NCBI GenBank assembly: GCA_003862195.1
Contig: QOUO01000001.1
Coordinates: 112,906-176,905 of the forward strand
DNA from: Coriobacteriaceae bacterium
GTDB lineage: Bacteria; Actinomycetota; Coriobacteriia; Coriobacteriales; Atopobiaceae
Reading direction: 5' to 3'
Length of the DNA: 64,000 nt
Every line of letters begins with the position of its first letter. The first letter of the stretch is position 1. The notes below the pieces were generated by a model. The model was not told where the DNA came from and made no database searches. It saw nothing but the letters and a program-made list of their open reading frames with translations. Of the stretch, positions 1-8,988 are shown one piece after another. The position numbers and the translations under genes were made by a program.

Positions 1-312
1 GTCGTTGTCGCCGATGAGCTCCTTCTCCACGGGAATCTGCTCGTAGGTCTCCGTGTCCATGAACCAGTAGGAGTCGCCGTCGTTGTAGAGGTACTGCATC
101 TCGCGGGTGCGCATGTCGACGCTCTCGAACTTCGCGGACTGCTGGAAGTTCTCCTCGTTCACGCGGCCGGTGCGGATGTCGCGGTACTTCGTGCGGACGT
201 AGGTGTTGCCCTTGCCGGGCTTGACGTGCTGTGCCTCAAGAATGACGCAGTCCTTGCCCTTGATGTTGACGCCCAGACCCACCTTGAGGTCAGTAATGCC
301 CAGAGTTGCCAC
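1..312 (-). CDS. efp: elongation factor P, 5' part (runs off the window start)
   Basis: Minus-strand translation from GTG at 312: MATLGITDLKVGLGVNIKGKDCVILEAQHVKPGKGNTYVRTKYRDIRTGRVNE...MQYLYNDGDSYWFMDTETYEQ; HVKPGKG and YLYxDGDxYxFMDxETYEQ are EF-P hallmarks. Confidence 0.93.
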   Translation of the reverse strand, partial: MATLGITDLKVGLGVNIKGKDCVILEAQHVKPGKGNTYVRTKYRDIRTGRVNEENFQQSAKFESVDMRTREMQYLYNDGDSYWFMDTETYEQIPVEKELIGDND

Positions 313-436
313 TGTTGCCTACTTTCTGCGTACAAGCGCGCCCAACCACGGGGCGCACGGATTCACAACGAACCAATAGTGTAGCCCACAAGCGACCCCA
401 CGCCATCCCCATATGCGCAGCTCCACATATACAACA

Positions 437-477
437 GGCCCATGGTGGCTGGGGCATCGCCTCCGTCACCATGGGCC
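437..477. terminator. perfect 11-bp inverted repeat (GGCCCATGGTG...CACCATGGGCC), candidate terminator downstream of DUF956 gene
   Basis: Arms 437-447 and 467-477; lies between DUF956 stop (515) and efp start (312); no clear T-tract. Confidence 0.45.
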
Positions 478-514
478 CGTTGGGCCTCGTCTCGTATGTG
501 GCGAGAAGAACCGA

Positions 515-916
515 CTACTTGCGCTTGAACACGCTCCCAAACGCGCCAGGAATCCCCTTGACGCCGGCCTTCGCCACCTGGAGGACGTTGGGCGACTTGA
601 GGAGCCTGTCCGCCGGCACGTGCTCGCGAATCGCACGCAGCGTGGCCTTGTTGTCGCGGGTGGAGAAGGTGAAGTGACCGTTCCTCTTCGTAAAGATCGC
701 GAAGCGCGTGATTCTCTTCTTGCCAATCACCTCGGCCGAGACGTAGTCGACCTCCTCCCAGGGGATCTGGATGAAGTCCTCCTTGTTCTTCTCGTTATAG
801 AACTCGAAGGCCTTGTCACCAACCATCACGTCGCCGTAGGTGGTGAACCCCTGCAGGAACGTGGCCCTCTCGGAGTACTCCACGTTCGTGTTCATAGATA
901 TTGCCATGGCGTCCAA
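515..916 (-). CDS. DUF956 family protein (ManO-like, mannose PTS operon-associated)
   Basis: ORF translation (YSERATFLQGFTTYGDVMVGDKAFEFYNEKNKEDFIQIPWEEVDYVSAEVIGKKRITRFAIFTKRNGHFTFSTRDNKATLRAIREH); last gene of a manXYZ operon, as usual for this family. Confidence 0.85.
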   Translation of the reverse strand: MDAMAISMNTNVEYSERATFLQGFTTYGDVMVGDKAFEFYNEKNKEDFIQIPWEEVDYVSAEVIGKKRITRFAIFTKRNGHFTFSTRDNKATLRAIREHVPADRLLKSPNVLQVAKAGVKGIPGAFGSVFKRK

Positions 917-1048
917 CCCCCTCGCCTATCGGGCAATCGCCCCTTGCGTACACAAGAGGCCGCACCCCCATGTGGCCAAACGAGTTCAGCTTAGGGGATG
1001 CGGCCTTGATTGCAAAGCCCACTCGCGATCCTTCGCGAGAAGAACTCC

Positions 1049-1990
1049 TTACATGAAGCCGATGACGCGACCGAGGATACCAACGCCGAAGAGGCAGAGG
1101 ATGATGACGATCGGGGAGACCTTCTTCTTCAGGAGCTTGCAGACGAGCAGCGTCAGGCCGAGAGCCGCAAGGCCCGGGATCAGAGAATCGAGGTTCTGCT
1201 GAAGGGTCGTGGTCTTGGTCGGCGTGAGGGACAGGCCCTGGTTGAAGTACTGGTCAAACGCGGACTCGATGCCCTTGTAGCCAGCCGGGAGCTTGTTCCA
1301 GTGGATGTAGGCAGCGCTGTCGAGCTTCACGTTGGAGACGACCGGGGTGAAGCTGATGGAGACCCACTTCTGGACCAGTGCGCCGATGATGAACATACCG
1401 AGGATGGAGGCGCCCTCAGTCACCCTGCCGAGCAGGCCGCCAGAGAGGTCCTTCGAAATGTCGGTACCGACCTTGTAGCCGAACTCCTGCGAGTACCACA
1501 GGAAGGCAAGACGGATGATGTTCCAAGCTATGAAGAACAGCAGCGGGCCGACGATGCTGCCGCCGAGGGCGAGCGATGCGCCCAGTGCGCCGAGGATCGG
1601 GCGAACCGTGTACCAGAACAGAGGGTCGCCGACGCCGGCCAGAGGACCCATCATGCCGACCTTGACGCCCTGGATGGCCTGGTCGTCGATGGGGGCGCCG
1701 TTAGCGCGCTCCTCCTCCATTGCCAGGGTCACGCCGATGACGGGGGCGGACATGTACGGGTGCGTGTTGTAGAACTCCAGGTGACGCTTCAGCGCCTCGA
1801 TCTGGTCTTCCTTCTTGGGATAGAGCTTCTTGATGGCCGGGATCATTGCATAGCACCAGCCGCCGTTCTGCATACGCTCGTAGTTCCAAGAGCCCTGCAG
1901 GTACTGGTGACGGTTGCAGACTGCACGACGATCAGCGACGGTAAGGTGAATGCCGTTCTCGTTCTTGATGTCTTCTGCCATTGCTTTCAC
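1049..1990 (-). CDS. manZ: PTS mannose/fructose/sorbose family transporter subunit IID
   Basis: EIID signature regions (MQNGGWCYAMIPAIKKLYPKKEDQIEALKRHLEFYNTHPYMSAPVIGVTLAMEEERANG... GPLAGVGDPLFWYTVRPIL). Confidence 0.95.
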   Translation of the reverse strand: MKAMAEDIKNENGIHLTVADRRAVCNRHQYLQGSWNYERMQNGGWCYAMIPAIKKLYPKKEDQIEALKRHLEFYNTHPYMSAPVIGVTLAMEEERANGAPIDDQAIQGVKVGMMGPLAGVGDPLFWYTVRPILGALGASLALGGSIVGPLLFFIAWNIIRLAFLWYSQEFGYKVGTDISKDLSGGLLGRVTEGASILGMFIIGALVQKWVSISFTPVVSNVKLDSAAYIHWNKLPAGYKGIESAFDQYFNQGLSLTPTKTTTLQQNLDSLIPGLAALGLTLLVCKLLKKKVSPIVIILCLFGVGILGRVIGFM

Positions 1991-1998
1991 TCCCCTTC

Positions 1999-2817
1999 CT
2001 ACTCGTAGTCGTCCAGGATGTCACCGAGCGGGTCGCCAGAGCCGGCAGTGGAGCCAGCACCCTGCTTAGCGAGCTCCTTGAGGCCGAGGTAGATGATGGC
2101 GAGGCAGCCGCCGATGAGGCCGAGGGCGATGAGGGTGAGGTCCTTCAGGGTAGCGAAGACGAAGCCGAGGACGAAGAACGGCCAGGTCTCCTTGGTAGCC
2201 ATCATGTTGATGACCATTGCGTAGCCGACGCAGGCAACCATGCCGCCGCCGACCGTCATGCCGCCGGACAGCCAAGCAGGCATTGCCTCGAGGACGCCGG
2301 TGACAGCCTGAGCGGGGATGAAGCAAAGCGCGGCCGCCGGGATGGCGATACGAGCGCCCTGCATGCAGATGGCGCCGATCTGGAGACGGTCGATGGCGCC
2401 GAAGTCGCCCTTCTCGGCCGCGGCGTCCATGCCGTGGACGATGGGGATGGCGAGCGTACGGCAGATCATCGTCAGGAACAGGCCTGCGACGGAAAGGGCC
2501 GTAGCGGCACCGATTGCGGTGTTGATGGCAGCGGTAACGTCCTTGGTGCCGCCGTTGAGGGCGAGCATCAGGATGATGCCGGAGGCGACGGAGGCGAGAG
2601 CCGCGTCAGGGGCGACGGCAGCGCCGATGTTGGCCCAGCCGAGTGCCATGAACTGCAGGCTGCCGCCGAGGATGATGCCCTCGGTGGGGTGGCCGCAGAC
2701 GAGGCCGATCAGCGTGCAGGCAACGATTGGCTGGTGGAACTCCCACTCGTCCAGGATGCCTTCCATGCCTGCCAGGAATGCCACGATGATGACAAGCACG
2801 ATCGAAATAGGATTCAT
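1999..2817 (-). CDS. manY: PTS mannose/sorbose family transporter subunit IIC
   Basis: EIIC-Man features (MNPISIVLVIIVAFLAGMEGILDEWEFHQPIVACTLIGLVCGHPTEGIILGGSLQFMALGWANIGAAVAPDAALASVASGII). Confidence 0.95.
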   Translation of the reverse strand: MNPISIVLVIIVAFLAGMEGILDEWEFHQPIVACTLIGLVCGHPTEGIILGGSLQFMALGWANIGAAVAPDAALASVASGIILMLALNGGTKDVTAAINTAIGAATALSVAGLFLTMICRTLAIPIVHGMDAAAEKGDFGAIDRLQIGAICMQGARIAIPAAALCFIPAQAVTGVLEAMPAWLSGGMTVGGGMVACVGYAMVINMMATKETWPFFVLGFVFATLKDLTLIALGLIGGCLAIIYLGLKELAKQGAGSTAGSGDPLGDILDDYE

Positions 2818-2846
2818 GAACTTCCTCCTTCTTTCTATCGAGGCCC

Positions 2847-3830
2847 TTAGGCCATGTTCTTCTCTTTGAGAAGAGCCCAGATGTCATCAACCTTGTCGCT
2901 CGGCACCTTCTGCACGTAGAAGTGCGTGCCGTTGTCGCGAATCTTCTTGAGGCACTCGACGTCGGCCGCATCGCAGGCGATTGCCTGGTTGACGACGGTC
3001 TTGCCGGCGGAACCGGCCATGGAGCCGATGCAGACCTCCGGGAACTTGACGCCCTTCTCCTCCGCCTCGAGCAGGTCCTGCGGGGTCTCGAAGAGGACCA
3101 TTGCCTTGGTTGCGCCGAAGCGCGGGTCCTTGTCGACCTGGACGAGCTTGTCGATGGGGATGACGTGGACGTGGACTCCTGGAGGGGCCGCCTGCACGAT
3201 CATGGTCTTGCGCAGGTCGTCGTGGGCGACGCCGTCGGACACGACGAGGATGCGGTCCGGCTGGACCTGCTTCGTCCATGCGGTCGCGACCTGGCCGTGA
3301 AGGAGCCTGGTGTCGATGCGGACGTAAGCGTACTTGATGTGACCGTCACCAAGCACCGTTCCCTCGGGAATGGCACCCTGTGCGACCGGCTTGGCCGCTG
3401 CAGCCGCGGGGGCAGCCGTCTTGGGCTCGAGCTCCTCCGGCTTCACCTTGACTCCGTCACGCGCCTCCGAGAAGACCTCCTGCATCACAGCGACGGCGGT
3501 GTCGGCACCCATGCGGGCACCATACGCCGAGACGAGCATCGGCAGGTTCAGGCCGGTAATGGCGACCCAATCGTCGTGCCCCTCCTCGCTGATGAGACGG
3601 GAGACCTGGTTGAAGGGAGTACCCCCCCACAGGTCGACCAGGAATAAGACGTGCTCCTGGTCGTCGAAAGTGGCGATCGCGTCAAGCAGCTTCTTGTGCA
3701 TGTCGTCGGGACCCATGTCAGGCGTCAAGACGACGGCCGCGACGTTCTTCTGCGGACCGAAGATCATGCTGCCCGATTCCATGATGCCCTCGGCGAACTT
3801 GCCATGGCTTGCTAGGACAATATTGACCAT
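2847..3830 (-). CDS. manX: PTS mannose transporter subunit IIAB
   Basis: MVNIVLASHGKFAEGIMESGSMIFGP (IIA) followed by KYAYVRIDTRLLHGQVATAWTKQVQPDRILVVSDGVAHDDLRKTMIVQAAPPGVHVHV (IIB). The longer ORF start at 4034 is unlikely. Confidence 0.94.
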   Translation of the reverse strand: MVNIVLASHGKFAEGIMESGSMIFGPQKNVAAVVLTPDMGPDDMHKKLLDAIATFDDQEHVLFLVDLWGGTPFNQVSRLISEEGHDDWVAITGLNLPMLVSAYGARMGADTAVAVMQEVFSEARDGVKVKPEELEPKTAAPAAAAAKPVAQGAIPEGTVLGDGHIKYAYVRIDTRLLHGQVATAWTKQVQPDRILVVSDGVAHDDLRKTMIVQAAPPGVHVHVIPIDKLVQVDKDPRFGATKAMVLFETPQDLLEAEEKGVKFPEVCIGSMAGSAGKTVVNQAIACDAADVECLKKIRDNGTHFYVQKVPSDKVDDIWALLKEKNMA

Positions 3831-3939
3831 CCAACTTCCTCCTTTACGTCCACTCTGCTTCCTACAGATCCAATGCGGCACGCGTGCAGGCTTCACGTCT
3901 TCCTTACCAATTGCGCACGATTGCTCCACATCGGGGAAT

Positions 3940-3945
3940 AGTGTA
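3940..3945 (-). promoter_or_regulatory. putative -10 box (TACACT on minus strand) of the manXYZ-DUF956 operon
   Basis: Minus strand ...GGTGTACACTATTCC... about 110 nt upstream of manX start; same TACACTATT core seen upstream of efp. Confidence 0.4.
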
Positions 3946-3957
3946 CACCATGTGGAC

Positions 3958-3971
3958 TGAAAACGCTTCCA
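3958..3971. promoter_or_regulatory. catabolite-responsive element (cre)-like operator TGAAAACGCTTCCA
   Basis: Matches the CcpA/LacI-family cre consensus (TGNAANCGNTNNCA) at all defined positions; sits over the expected -35 region of the manXYZ promoter. Confidence 0.6.
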
Positions 3972-4042
3972 TAAAGGTAATTTGCCGCTTGGCGATTTGG
4001 TCCATTCCAAAAGTTTGGTATCTTTACCTGCCATTTAAACGA

Positions 4043-4079
4043 AAAAGTGCCCGACAGACAAAACCGTCTGTCGGGCAGC
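4043..4079 (-). terminator. intrinsic terminator downstream of pepQ
   Basis: Perfect hairpin GCCCGACAGAC-ggtttt-GTCTGTCGGGC followed by ACTTTTTCGTTT on the minus strand. Confidence 0.85.
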
Positions 4080-4103
4080 AATTGACTCAACCTGAATTAC
4101 GTG

Positions 4104-5231
4104 TTAACAGTCGATAACGCGCAGGTCGTGAGAAGAGCGGCCGAACGGCTTGTAGCCGTCCTCGGTGATGACGCCCGTGTCCTCCAGGCGGATGCCGAAC
4201 TTGCCAGGCAGGTAGATGCCGGGCTCGTCCGTCACGACGGAACCGAGCGGGCAGGGCTTGTCATAGGTGCGGCCGAGGTTCGGGCGCTCGTGGATCTGGA
4301 GTCCCACGCCGTGGCCGAGGCCGTGCTTGAAGTAGTCGCCGTAGCCGGCGTCCGAGATGACCTTCACCGCAAGGTCCTGCATGTCCTTGCCGATGACGCC
4401 CGGGTGGATGGCGGCGGCGCAGGTCTCGTTCGTGAGCCTCACCACGTCATACACCTTCTGCTGCTCCTCGGTGGGCTCGCCCAGCACCACGGTGCGCGTC
4501 ATGTCGGCGTGGTAGTCGTGGTAGCCAGCGCCGTAGTCCATCACGATCATGTCGCCCTTCTGCACCTTGCGCTCGCCGGGCTGCGCGTGCGGGTTGGCAC
4601 CGTTGGGGCCGCTCGCGATGATGCTGTCGAACGAGATCGAGTCCGCGCCGTGGGTGAGCATGTAGGTCTCGAGCTCGACCCTGATCTGCTGCTCGGTCAG
4701 GCCGGGCTTGATGTAGCCGCAGATGTGGTCGTAGGCGTCGTCCGTGATCTCCTGCGCGCGGCGGAGCAGCGCGAGCTCCTCCTCGTCCTTCACGACGCGG
4801 AGCTTGTCCGCGATGTCGTCGTGCATGCGCGGGTTGAGGCAGTCGACGGAGGCCTTGTTGCACTCCCGCCTGAACGCGTCGAAGAACGCGAGGTCGAGCG
4901 AGTCCTCCACCGCGACGACGCGGCTCTTGGTGGCGAGCACGCGCTGCGCCGCCCACCATGCGGGGCTCACGATGTCCATGTCGATGGTCCAGCCGCTGTC
5001 GTCGCCCATGCGCTCCAGGAACGTGCCGTAGTAGCGCGAGTCCGTGTGCAGCCAGAGGCCGTCGGCCGTGATGAAGGCGGTGTGCGCAGTCTCGTCGTCA
5101 AACGTGCGCTCCGCGCCCGTGAGCCAGCGCAGGTCCGGGTTGTTCCTGATGATGACGGCGTCGTAGCCGCGCTCCCCCATGAGTGCGCGGAGCCTCTCCA
5201 CGCGCTTGAGGCATGCCTTGGTGTCTGCCAT
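4104..5231 (-). CDS. M24 family Xaa-Pro peptidase
   Basis: MADTKACLKRVERLRALMGERGYDAVIIRNNPDLRWLTGAERTF...; metal-site motifs DYGAGYHDYHADMTRT, HGLGHGVGLQIHERP, TDEPGIYLPGKFGIRLED. Confidence 0.92.
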   Translation of the reverse strand: MADTKACLKRVERLRALMGERGYDAVIIRNNPDLRWLTGAERTFDDETAHTAFITADGLWLHTDSRYYGTFLERMGDDSGWTIDMDIVSPAWWAAQRVLATKSRVVAVEDSLDLAFFDAFRRECNKASVDCLNPRMHDDIADKLRVVKDEEELALLRRAQEITDDAYDHICGYIKPGLTEQQIRVELETYMLTHGADSISFDSIIASGPNGANPHAQPGERKVQKGDMIVMDYGAGYHDYHADMTRTVVLGEPTEEQQKVYDVVRLTNETCAAAIHPGVIGKDMQDLAVKVISDAGYGDYFKHGLGHGVGLQIHERPNLGRTYDKPCPLGSVVTDEPGIYLPGKFGIRLEDTGVITEDGYKPFGRSSHDLRVIDC

Positions 5232-5290
5232 TCCCGTTCTTCTCCAATCGTTATGAGTTGGTTGTTGCCAGATTGATAGCCGGTGTGGGC

Positions 5291-6418
5291 CTAGTCGCGC
5301 TCGGTGGCGTGCGCCTCGCACCATGCGGTGAGGTTCTCCATCATGAGCTCGTCCTCCACCACCGTCATGCGCAGGCGGCCGATGGAGTGCGGCAGGCACA
5401 GGTGGAAGCGCGTCGAGCGAGAGAAGCGGTCGGCCTTCATGGCGGCCAGCAGCTCGGCAGGGTCCACCTCCCCCTCGAACTCGCCGATGCTCAGGGTGTC
5501 GAGCAGCTCGTCCTGCATGAGCACGTCGTCCACGTCCATCGCGTCGAGGCTGGCGGATACCCTCGCGGCAAAGCGCATGGCCTCCCCCAGCCTGGTGGAC
5601 GCGGGTACGGTGCCGCCAGTCAGCTTGTCGAGCGCGCGGGCGAACGTCTGCCCGTACAGCAGCGAGTTCCGGGACGAGAGCGACGTGGAGGACACCAGGT
5701 GCCCACGCGACTTGAGCGTGTCGAGCGCCGCGTCGATCACGTCGGCGTCGCCGCCCGTCATCACGGCGTCGGCTTTGTTCCACAGCGCCTCGAACGTGTC
5801 CTCGTTCTCGGCGATGGCCGATGCCACCATGAGCGCGCGACCGAGCCGCGACGTCTCGGCGTCGGGCGAGAGGTCCATGACACCCGGGTCGCAGAGCAGG
5901 TACTTGGTGTACGTGGAGATGCCGGCTATGCGGCTCACGCCGCCGACGTCGAGCATCCTCGGGGTCGTGGCGACCTCGACCATGGCGTCCAGGTCGAGCG
6001 GCACGGCCGCAAACGGCACTCGCCCGCACCACATGCCGCACGCCTGCGCGAGCATGGACAGCGTGTCCACGTCGCCCACGCCCAGCACCAGGTCGTCGGC
6101 CGTGATGCCCGCGTCGGCCAGGTTCCCGAGCGCATCCGTCAGCGCGGGCAGGGTCCTGGCCACGGGGCCGGCCGGGGCGGACATCCTGCGCACCTTAAAG
6201 CCGCCGTCCGTGAGCTGGCGCCTGATGCGCTCCTCGAGCTCCGGGCCCACGCCCTCGCCCACCACGTAGGCGCACAGGTGGGTCCTTCCCACGGCGGACT
6301 TCAGGAGCTTCCCCATGGTCTCGACCACGTCCGTGCCATAGCGCACGTCGCACGACCCGCCGGGGGCGCTCACCCACTGGCGTGCCACGTCGTCATACCT
6401 CTTGCTTGCGTCACTCAT
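5291..6418 (-). CDS. divergent 3-dehydroquinate synthase-like (AroB-like) protein
   Basis: AroB-like architecture (DDLVLGVGDVDTLSMLAQACGMWCGRVPFAAVPLDLDAMVE..., NSLLYGQTFARALDKLTGG, LLAAMKADRFSRSTRFHLCLPHSIGRLRMTVVED) and overlap with aroK; canonical active-site His motifs are not conserved (see findings). Confidence 0.75.
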   Translation of the reverse strand: MSDASKRYDDVARQWVSAPGGSCDVRYGTDVVETMGKLLKSAVGRTHLCAYVVGEGVGPELEERIRRQLTDGGFKVRRMSAPAGPVARTLPALTDALGNLADAGITADDLVLGVGDVDTLSMLAQACGMWCGRVPFAAVPLDLDAMVEVATTPRMLDVGGVSRIAGISTYTKYLLCDPGVMDLSPDAETSRLGRALMVASAIAENEDTFEALWNKADAVMTGGDADVIDAALDTLKSRGHLVSSTSLSSRNSLLYGQTFARALDKLTGGTVPASTRLGEAMRFAARVSASLDAMDVDDVLMQDELLDTLSIGEFEGEVDPAELLAAMKADRFSRSTRFHLCLPHSIGRLRMTVVEDELMMENLTAWCEAHATERD

Positions 6419-6975
6419 AGCAGGCCCTTCTCCCACAGCAGCTGGCCCGCCTCGGACGCCACCTGCTTGAACGTCTTGTTCCTGATGTCGATCGTTATGT
6501 CGGCCTCGCGCTCGTAGAGCGGCCTCCGCGCGCGGTACAGGCGCCTCGCGCACCCCTCGTCCTTGAAGTCGGGACGGATCTCGGGGTGCTGGATCTGCCG
6601 CAGGGAGTCCTCCACGTCGCCGTCCAGAAAGACGACCGTGCCCATCTGGTGCATGAGCTCGCAGCTGCGCGCGCCCTCCACGATGCCGCCGCCGCAGCTC
6701 ACGAGCAGCGACTTGCGCCCGCGGAGCCCCTCGAGCACCTGCGCCTCGAGCTCGCGGAAGCGCGCCTCGCCCTCGCTCGCGAAGATCTGGCACACCGACT
6801 TGCCGCACAGCCGCTCCACGAGCCGGTCCGTGTCCACAAAGTCCCTGTTGAAGAGGCTTCCCAGGTTCCGCGCGAGCGTCGACTTGCCCGCGCCCAGGAA
6901 ACCGACAAAAAATATGTGGTCGCAGCCCTCGTGGACCACGTACCCCGTGTCGCTCTGTTCCATGTAAAGACCCAA
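6415..6975 (-). CDS. aroK: shikimate kinase
   Basis: Walker A FFVGFLGAGKSTLARNLG, FVDTDRLVERLCGKSVCQIFASEGEARFRELE, SCGGGIVEGA. Start may be the internal ATG at 6963. Confidence 0.93.
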   Translation of the reverse strand: MGLYMEQSDTGYVVHEGCDHIFFVGFLGAGKSTLARNLGSLFNRDFVDTDRLVERLCGKSVCQIFASEGEARFRELEAQVLEGLRGRKSLLVSCGGGIVEGARSCELMHQMGTVVFLDGDVEDSLRQIQHPEIRPDFKDEGCARRLYRARRPLYEREADITIDIRNKTFKQVASEAGQLLWEKGLL

Positions 6976-7030
6976 TGCTATCGTCTGCTTTTCGAGACGA
7001 TTCTAGCATCCCGTGCCGCCGGCTCCGCCC

Positions 7031-7534
7031 TCAGCTGCCGTCCCCATAGGTCTTCCCCCTCAGCACGACGCGCTCCCCTATCCTGAAGAGCTGCGTGTAC
7101 CAGAGGTCGCGCCTCGACTGCGGCCGCACCAGGATGGTGCGCACGCCCGCGAGGTTTCCGGCCAGCATGTCCGTGAAGACCTGGTCGCCCACGAGGACCG
7201 CCTGCTCGCGCGGCACGCCCAGCTTAGCCAGGGCCACGTCCACGGCAAACGGCGCGGGCTTCATGGCGTGGTGCACGCAGCCCATACCCAGCTCGGCCGC
7301 GGACGCGCGCACTTCTCCCCCATGGAAGTTGTTCGAGATCATGCACGTCGCTATGCCGGCGGCGCGCACATCGTCGACCCAGTCGCGGATCTCCTGCGGC
7401 ACCTGCCACGTGCTCCGGGGAAAGCACGTGTTGTCGCGGTCGAGAAGAACGGCCCTCGTGCCCCAGCCCTCGAGCAGGGCCAGGGGTATCTCGTCCACGC
7501 TGCCAAAGTAGCGGTCGGCCTCGAGGAGCTTCAT
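7031..7534 (-). CDS. yqeG: YqeG family HAD IIIA-type phosphatase
   Basis: MKLLEADRYFGSVDEIPLALLEGWGTRAVLLDRDNTCFPR...MISNNFHGGEVRASAAELGM...AVLVGDQVFTDMLAGNLAGVRTILVRP. Confidence 0.92.
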   Translation of the reverse strand: MKLLEADRYFGSVDEIPLALLEGWGTRAVLLDRDNTCFPRSTWQVPQEIRDWVDDVRAAGIATCMISNNFHGGEVRASAAELGMGCVHHAMKPAPFAVDVALAKLGVPREQAVLVGDQVFTDMLAGNLAGVRTILVRPQSRRDLWYTQLFRIGERVVLRGKTYGDGS

Positions 7535-7535
7535 G

Positions 7536-8981
7536 CTAGTTGCTGCTCTTGCTCGAGCCGGAGCTGCTCTGGTCGGACTTGGCCTTCGCGATGGCCTGCT
7601 GATGCTCCTCGTACGTCTCGGAGAACGTGTGGTTGGAGTAGCTGCCGTTCTCGATGATGAGGAAGTAGTAGTAGTTGGTCTTCGCGGGCGAAAGCGCGGC
7701 CTGGATGGACTTGATGCTCGGCGTGCAGATGGGCGTGGGCGGCAGCCCCTTGTTGAGGTAGGTGTTGTAGGGGCTCGACTGCTTGAGGTCATCCGCCGTG
7801 ACCTCCCCGCCCGTCACGTAGGCCATGGTCGCGTCGCTCTGGAGCGGCATGCCCTTCTGCAGGCGGTTGTAGAACACGGAGGCCACCTTGGTGCGGTCGT
7901 CGTCGTTCACGGCCTCGCGCTCGATGATGGAGGCGATCTTCAGCACGTCGTAGTCGGACACGGTAAGCCCGTACGTGCTCTTGATGTTGGCCTCGGCGAT
8001 CGCGAAGTCGAGCGATGCCACGTTCTTCTGGTACGCGTCCAGCATGGCCGTGATGACCTTGTCCGCCGTGAGGTTCTTCTCGCTCCCGAAGTCGTACTTC
8101 TGCGGGTACAGGAAGCCCTCGAGCGAGTCGTTCTGCACGTTGGCCAAAAACGCGTACTTGTCGGAGTAGTTGCTTGCCTTTGCCTGCGCCTCGAAGTCGC
8201 TCGCCTTTATGCCGAGCGACTTCTGCACGAGCTCGGCCGTCTTCTTGACCGTGAGGCCCTCGGAGATCGTCACCGTGCCCTTTGACGAGTTGGGGCCCGT
8301 GACGAGCAGGCTCACCACCTCGGACACGTCCTCGCCCGTCGTGAAGTTGTACGTGCCGCTCTTCATGCTCGAGTCGGCGTTCTGGCGCTTGACCTCGGTC
8401 GTGAACGTCTGCTCGTCGCTGATGACGCCGGCGTCGAGCAGGATCTTGGCGATGGCGCTGCCGCCGGAGCCCTCGGGGATGTTCACCGTGACGCTCTGGC
8501 CGGCCTTGGTGGTCTTGGTCTTGCTCGAGCCCATGAGCCGCGGCACCACGAGCACGCCCGCGATGGCCACGATCGCGACCGCGATCAGCACGAAGGGCAG
8601 CACCCTCCTGCGGCTCCTGCGCCTGTCCGGCTTCCTCTCGTGCCTGCCGCCCGCGGCGCCGCGCGCCCTGCGCGTGGTCTGCGCGGTGCGCGACGACATG
8701 TGCGACCCGTTTGCGGAGCGCACGCCCGTGGCGCCCGTGCGCGATATGGGCTGGCGCCTTCCGGTGGCACCGGCGGGAGCGGCCTGTGCCTGGCGACGCT
8801 GCGGCCTTGCGGCCCGCTGCCTGCCTGCGCCGGCCTGCGTGGCCTGGCCCTGCGTCGGGCGAGAAGGACGCGCCTGCCCGGCCCGGGCCGCCTGCCTGCG
8901 GCCGGCGGGGGCGTTGCCCGACGGTCTGTTGGAGCCGCCCCTCGCGAAGTGGGCGCCCCTCCTTGCGCTGCTGTCAGACAT
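7536..8981 (-). CDS. mltG: endolytic transglycosylase MltG with long basic low-complexity N-terminus
   Basis: YceG/MltG core (ADKVITAMLDAYQKNV..., LKIASIIEREAVNDDDRTKVASVFYNRLQKGMPLQSDATMAYVTGG, SPYNTYLNKGLPPTPICTPSIKSIQAALSPAKTNYYYFL). Confidence 0.94.
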   Translation of the reverse strand: MSDSSARRGAHFARGGSNRPSGNAPAGRRQAARAGQARPSRPTQGQATQAGAGRQRAARPQRRQAQAAPAGATGRRQPISRTGATGVRSANGSHMSSRTAQTTRRARGAAGGRHERKPDRRRSRRRVLPFVLIAVAIVAIAGVLVVPRLMGSSKTKTTKAGQSVTVNIPEGSGGSAIAKILLDAGVISDEQTFTTEVKRQNADSSMKSGTYNFTTGEDVSEVVSLLVTGPNSSKGTVTISEGLTVKKTAELVQKSLGIKASDFEAQAKASNYSDKYAFLANVQNDSLEGFLYPQKYDFGSEKNLTADKVITAMLDAYQKNVASLDFAIAEANIKSTYGLTVSDYDVLKIASIIEREAVNDDDRTKVASVFYNRLQKGMPLQSDATMAYVTGGEVTADDLKQSSPYNTYLNKGLPPTPICTPSIKSIQAALSPAKTNYYYFLIIENGSYSNHTFSETYEEHQQAIAKAKSDQSSSGSSKSSN

Positions 8982-8988
8982 GTGTGAG

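Noticed and set aside
4104-6041. 645-aa minus-strand ORF starting inside the AroB-like gene
   Set aside because: Only the part from 5231 onward encodes the M24 peptidase; the upstream part is an out-of-frame read-through of the AroB-like gene.
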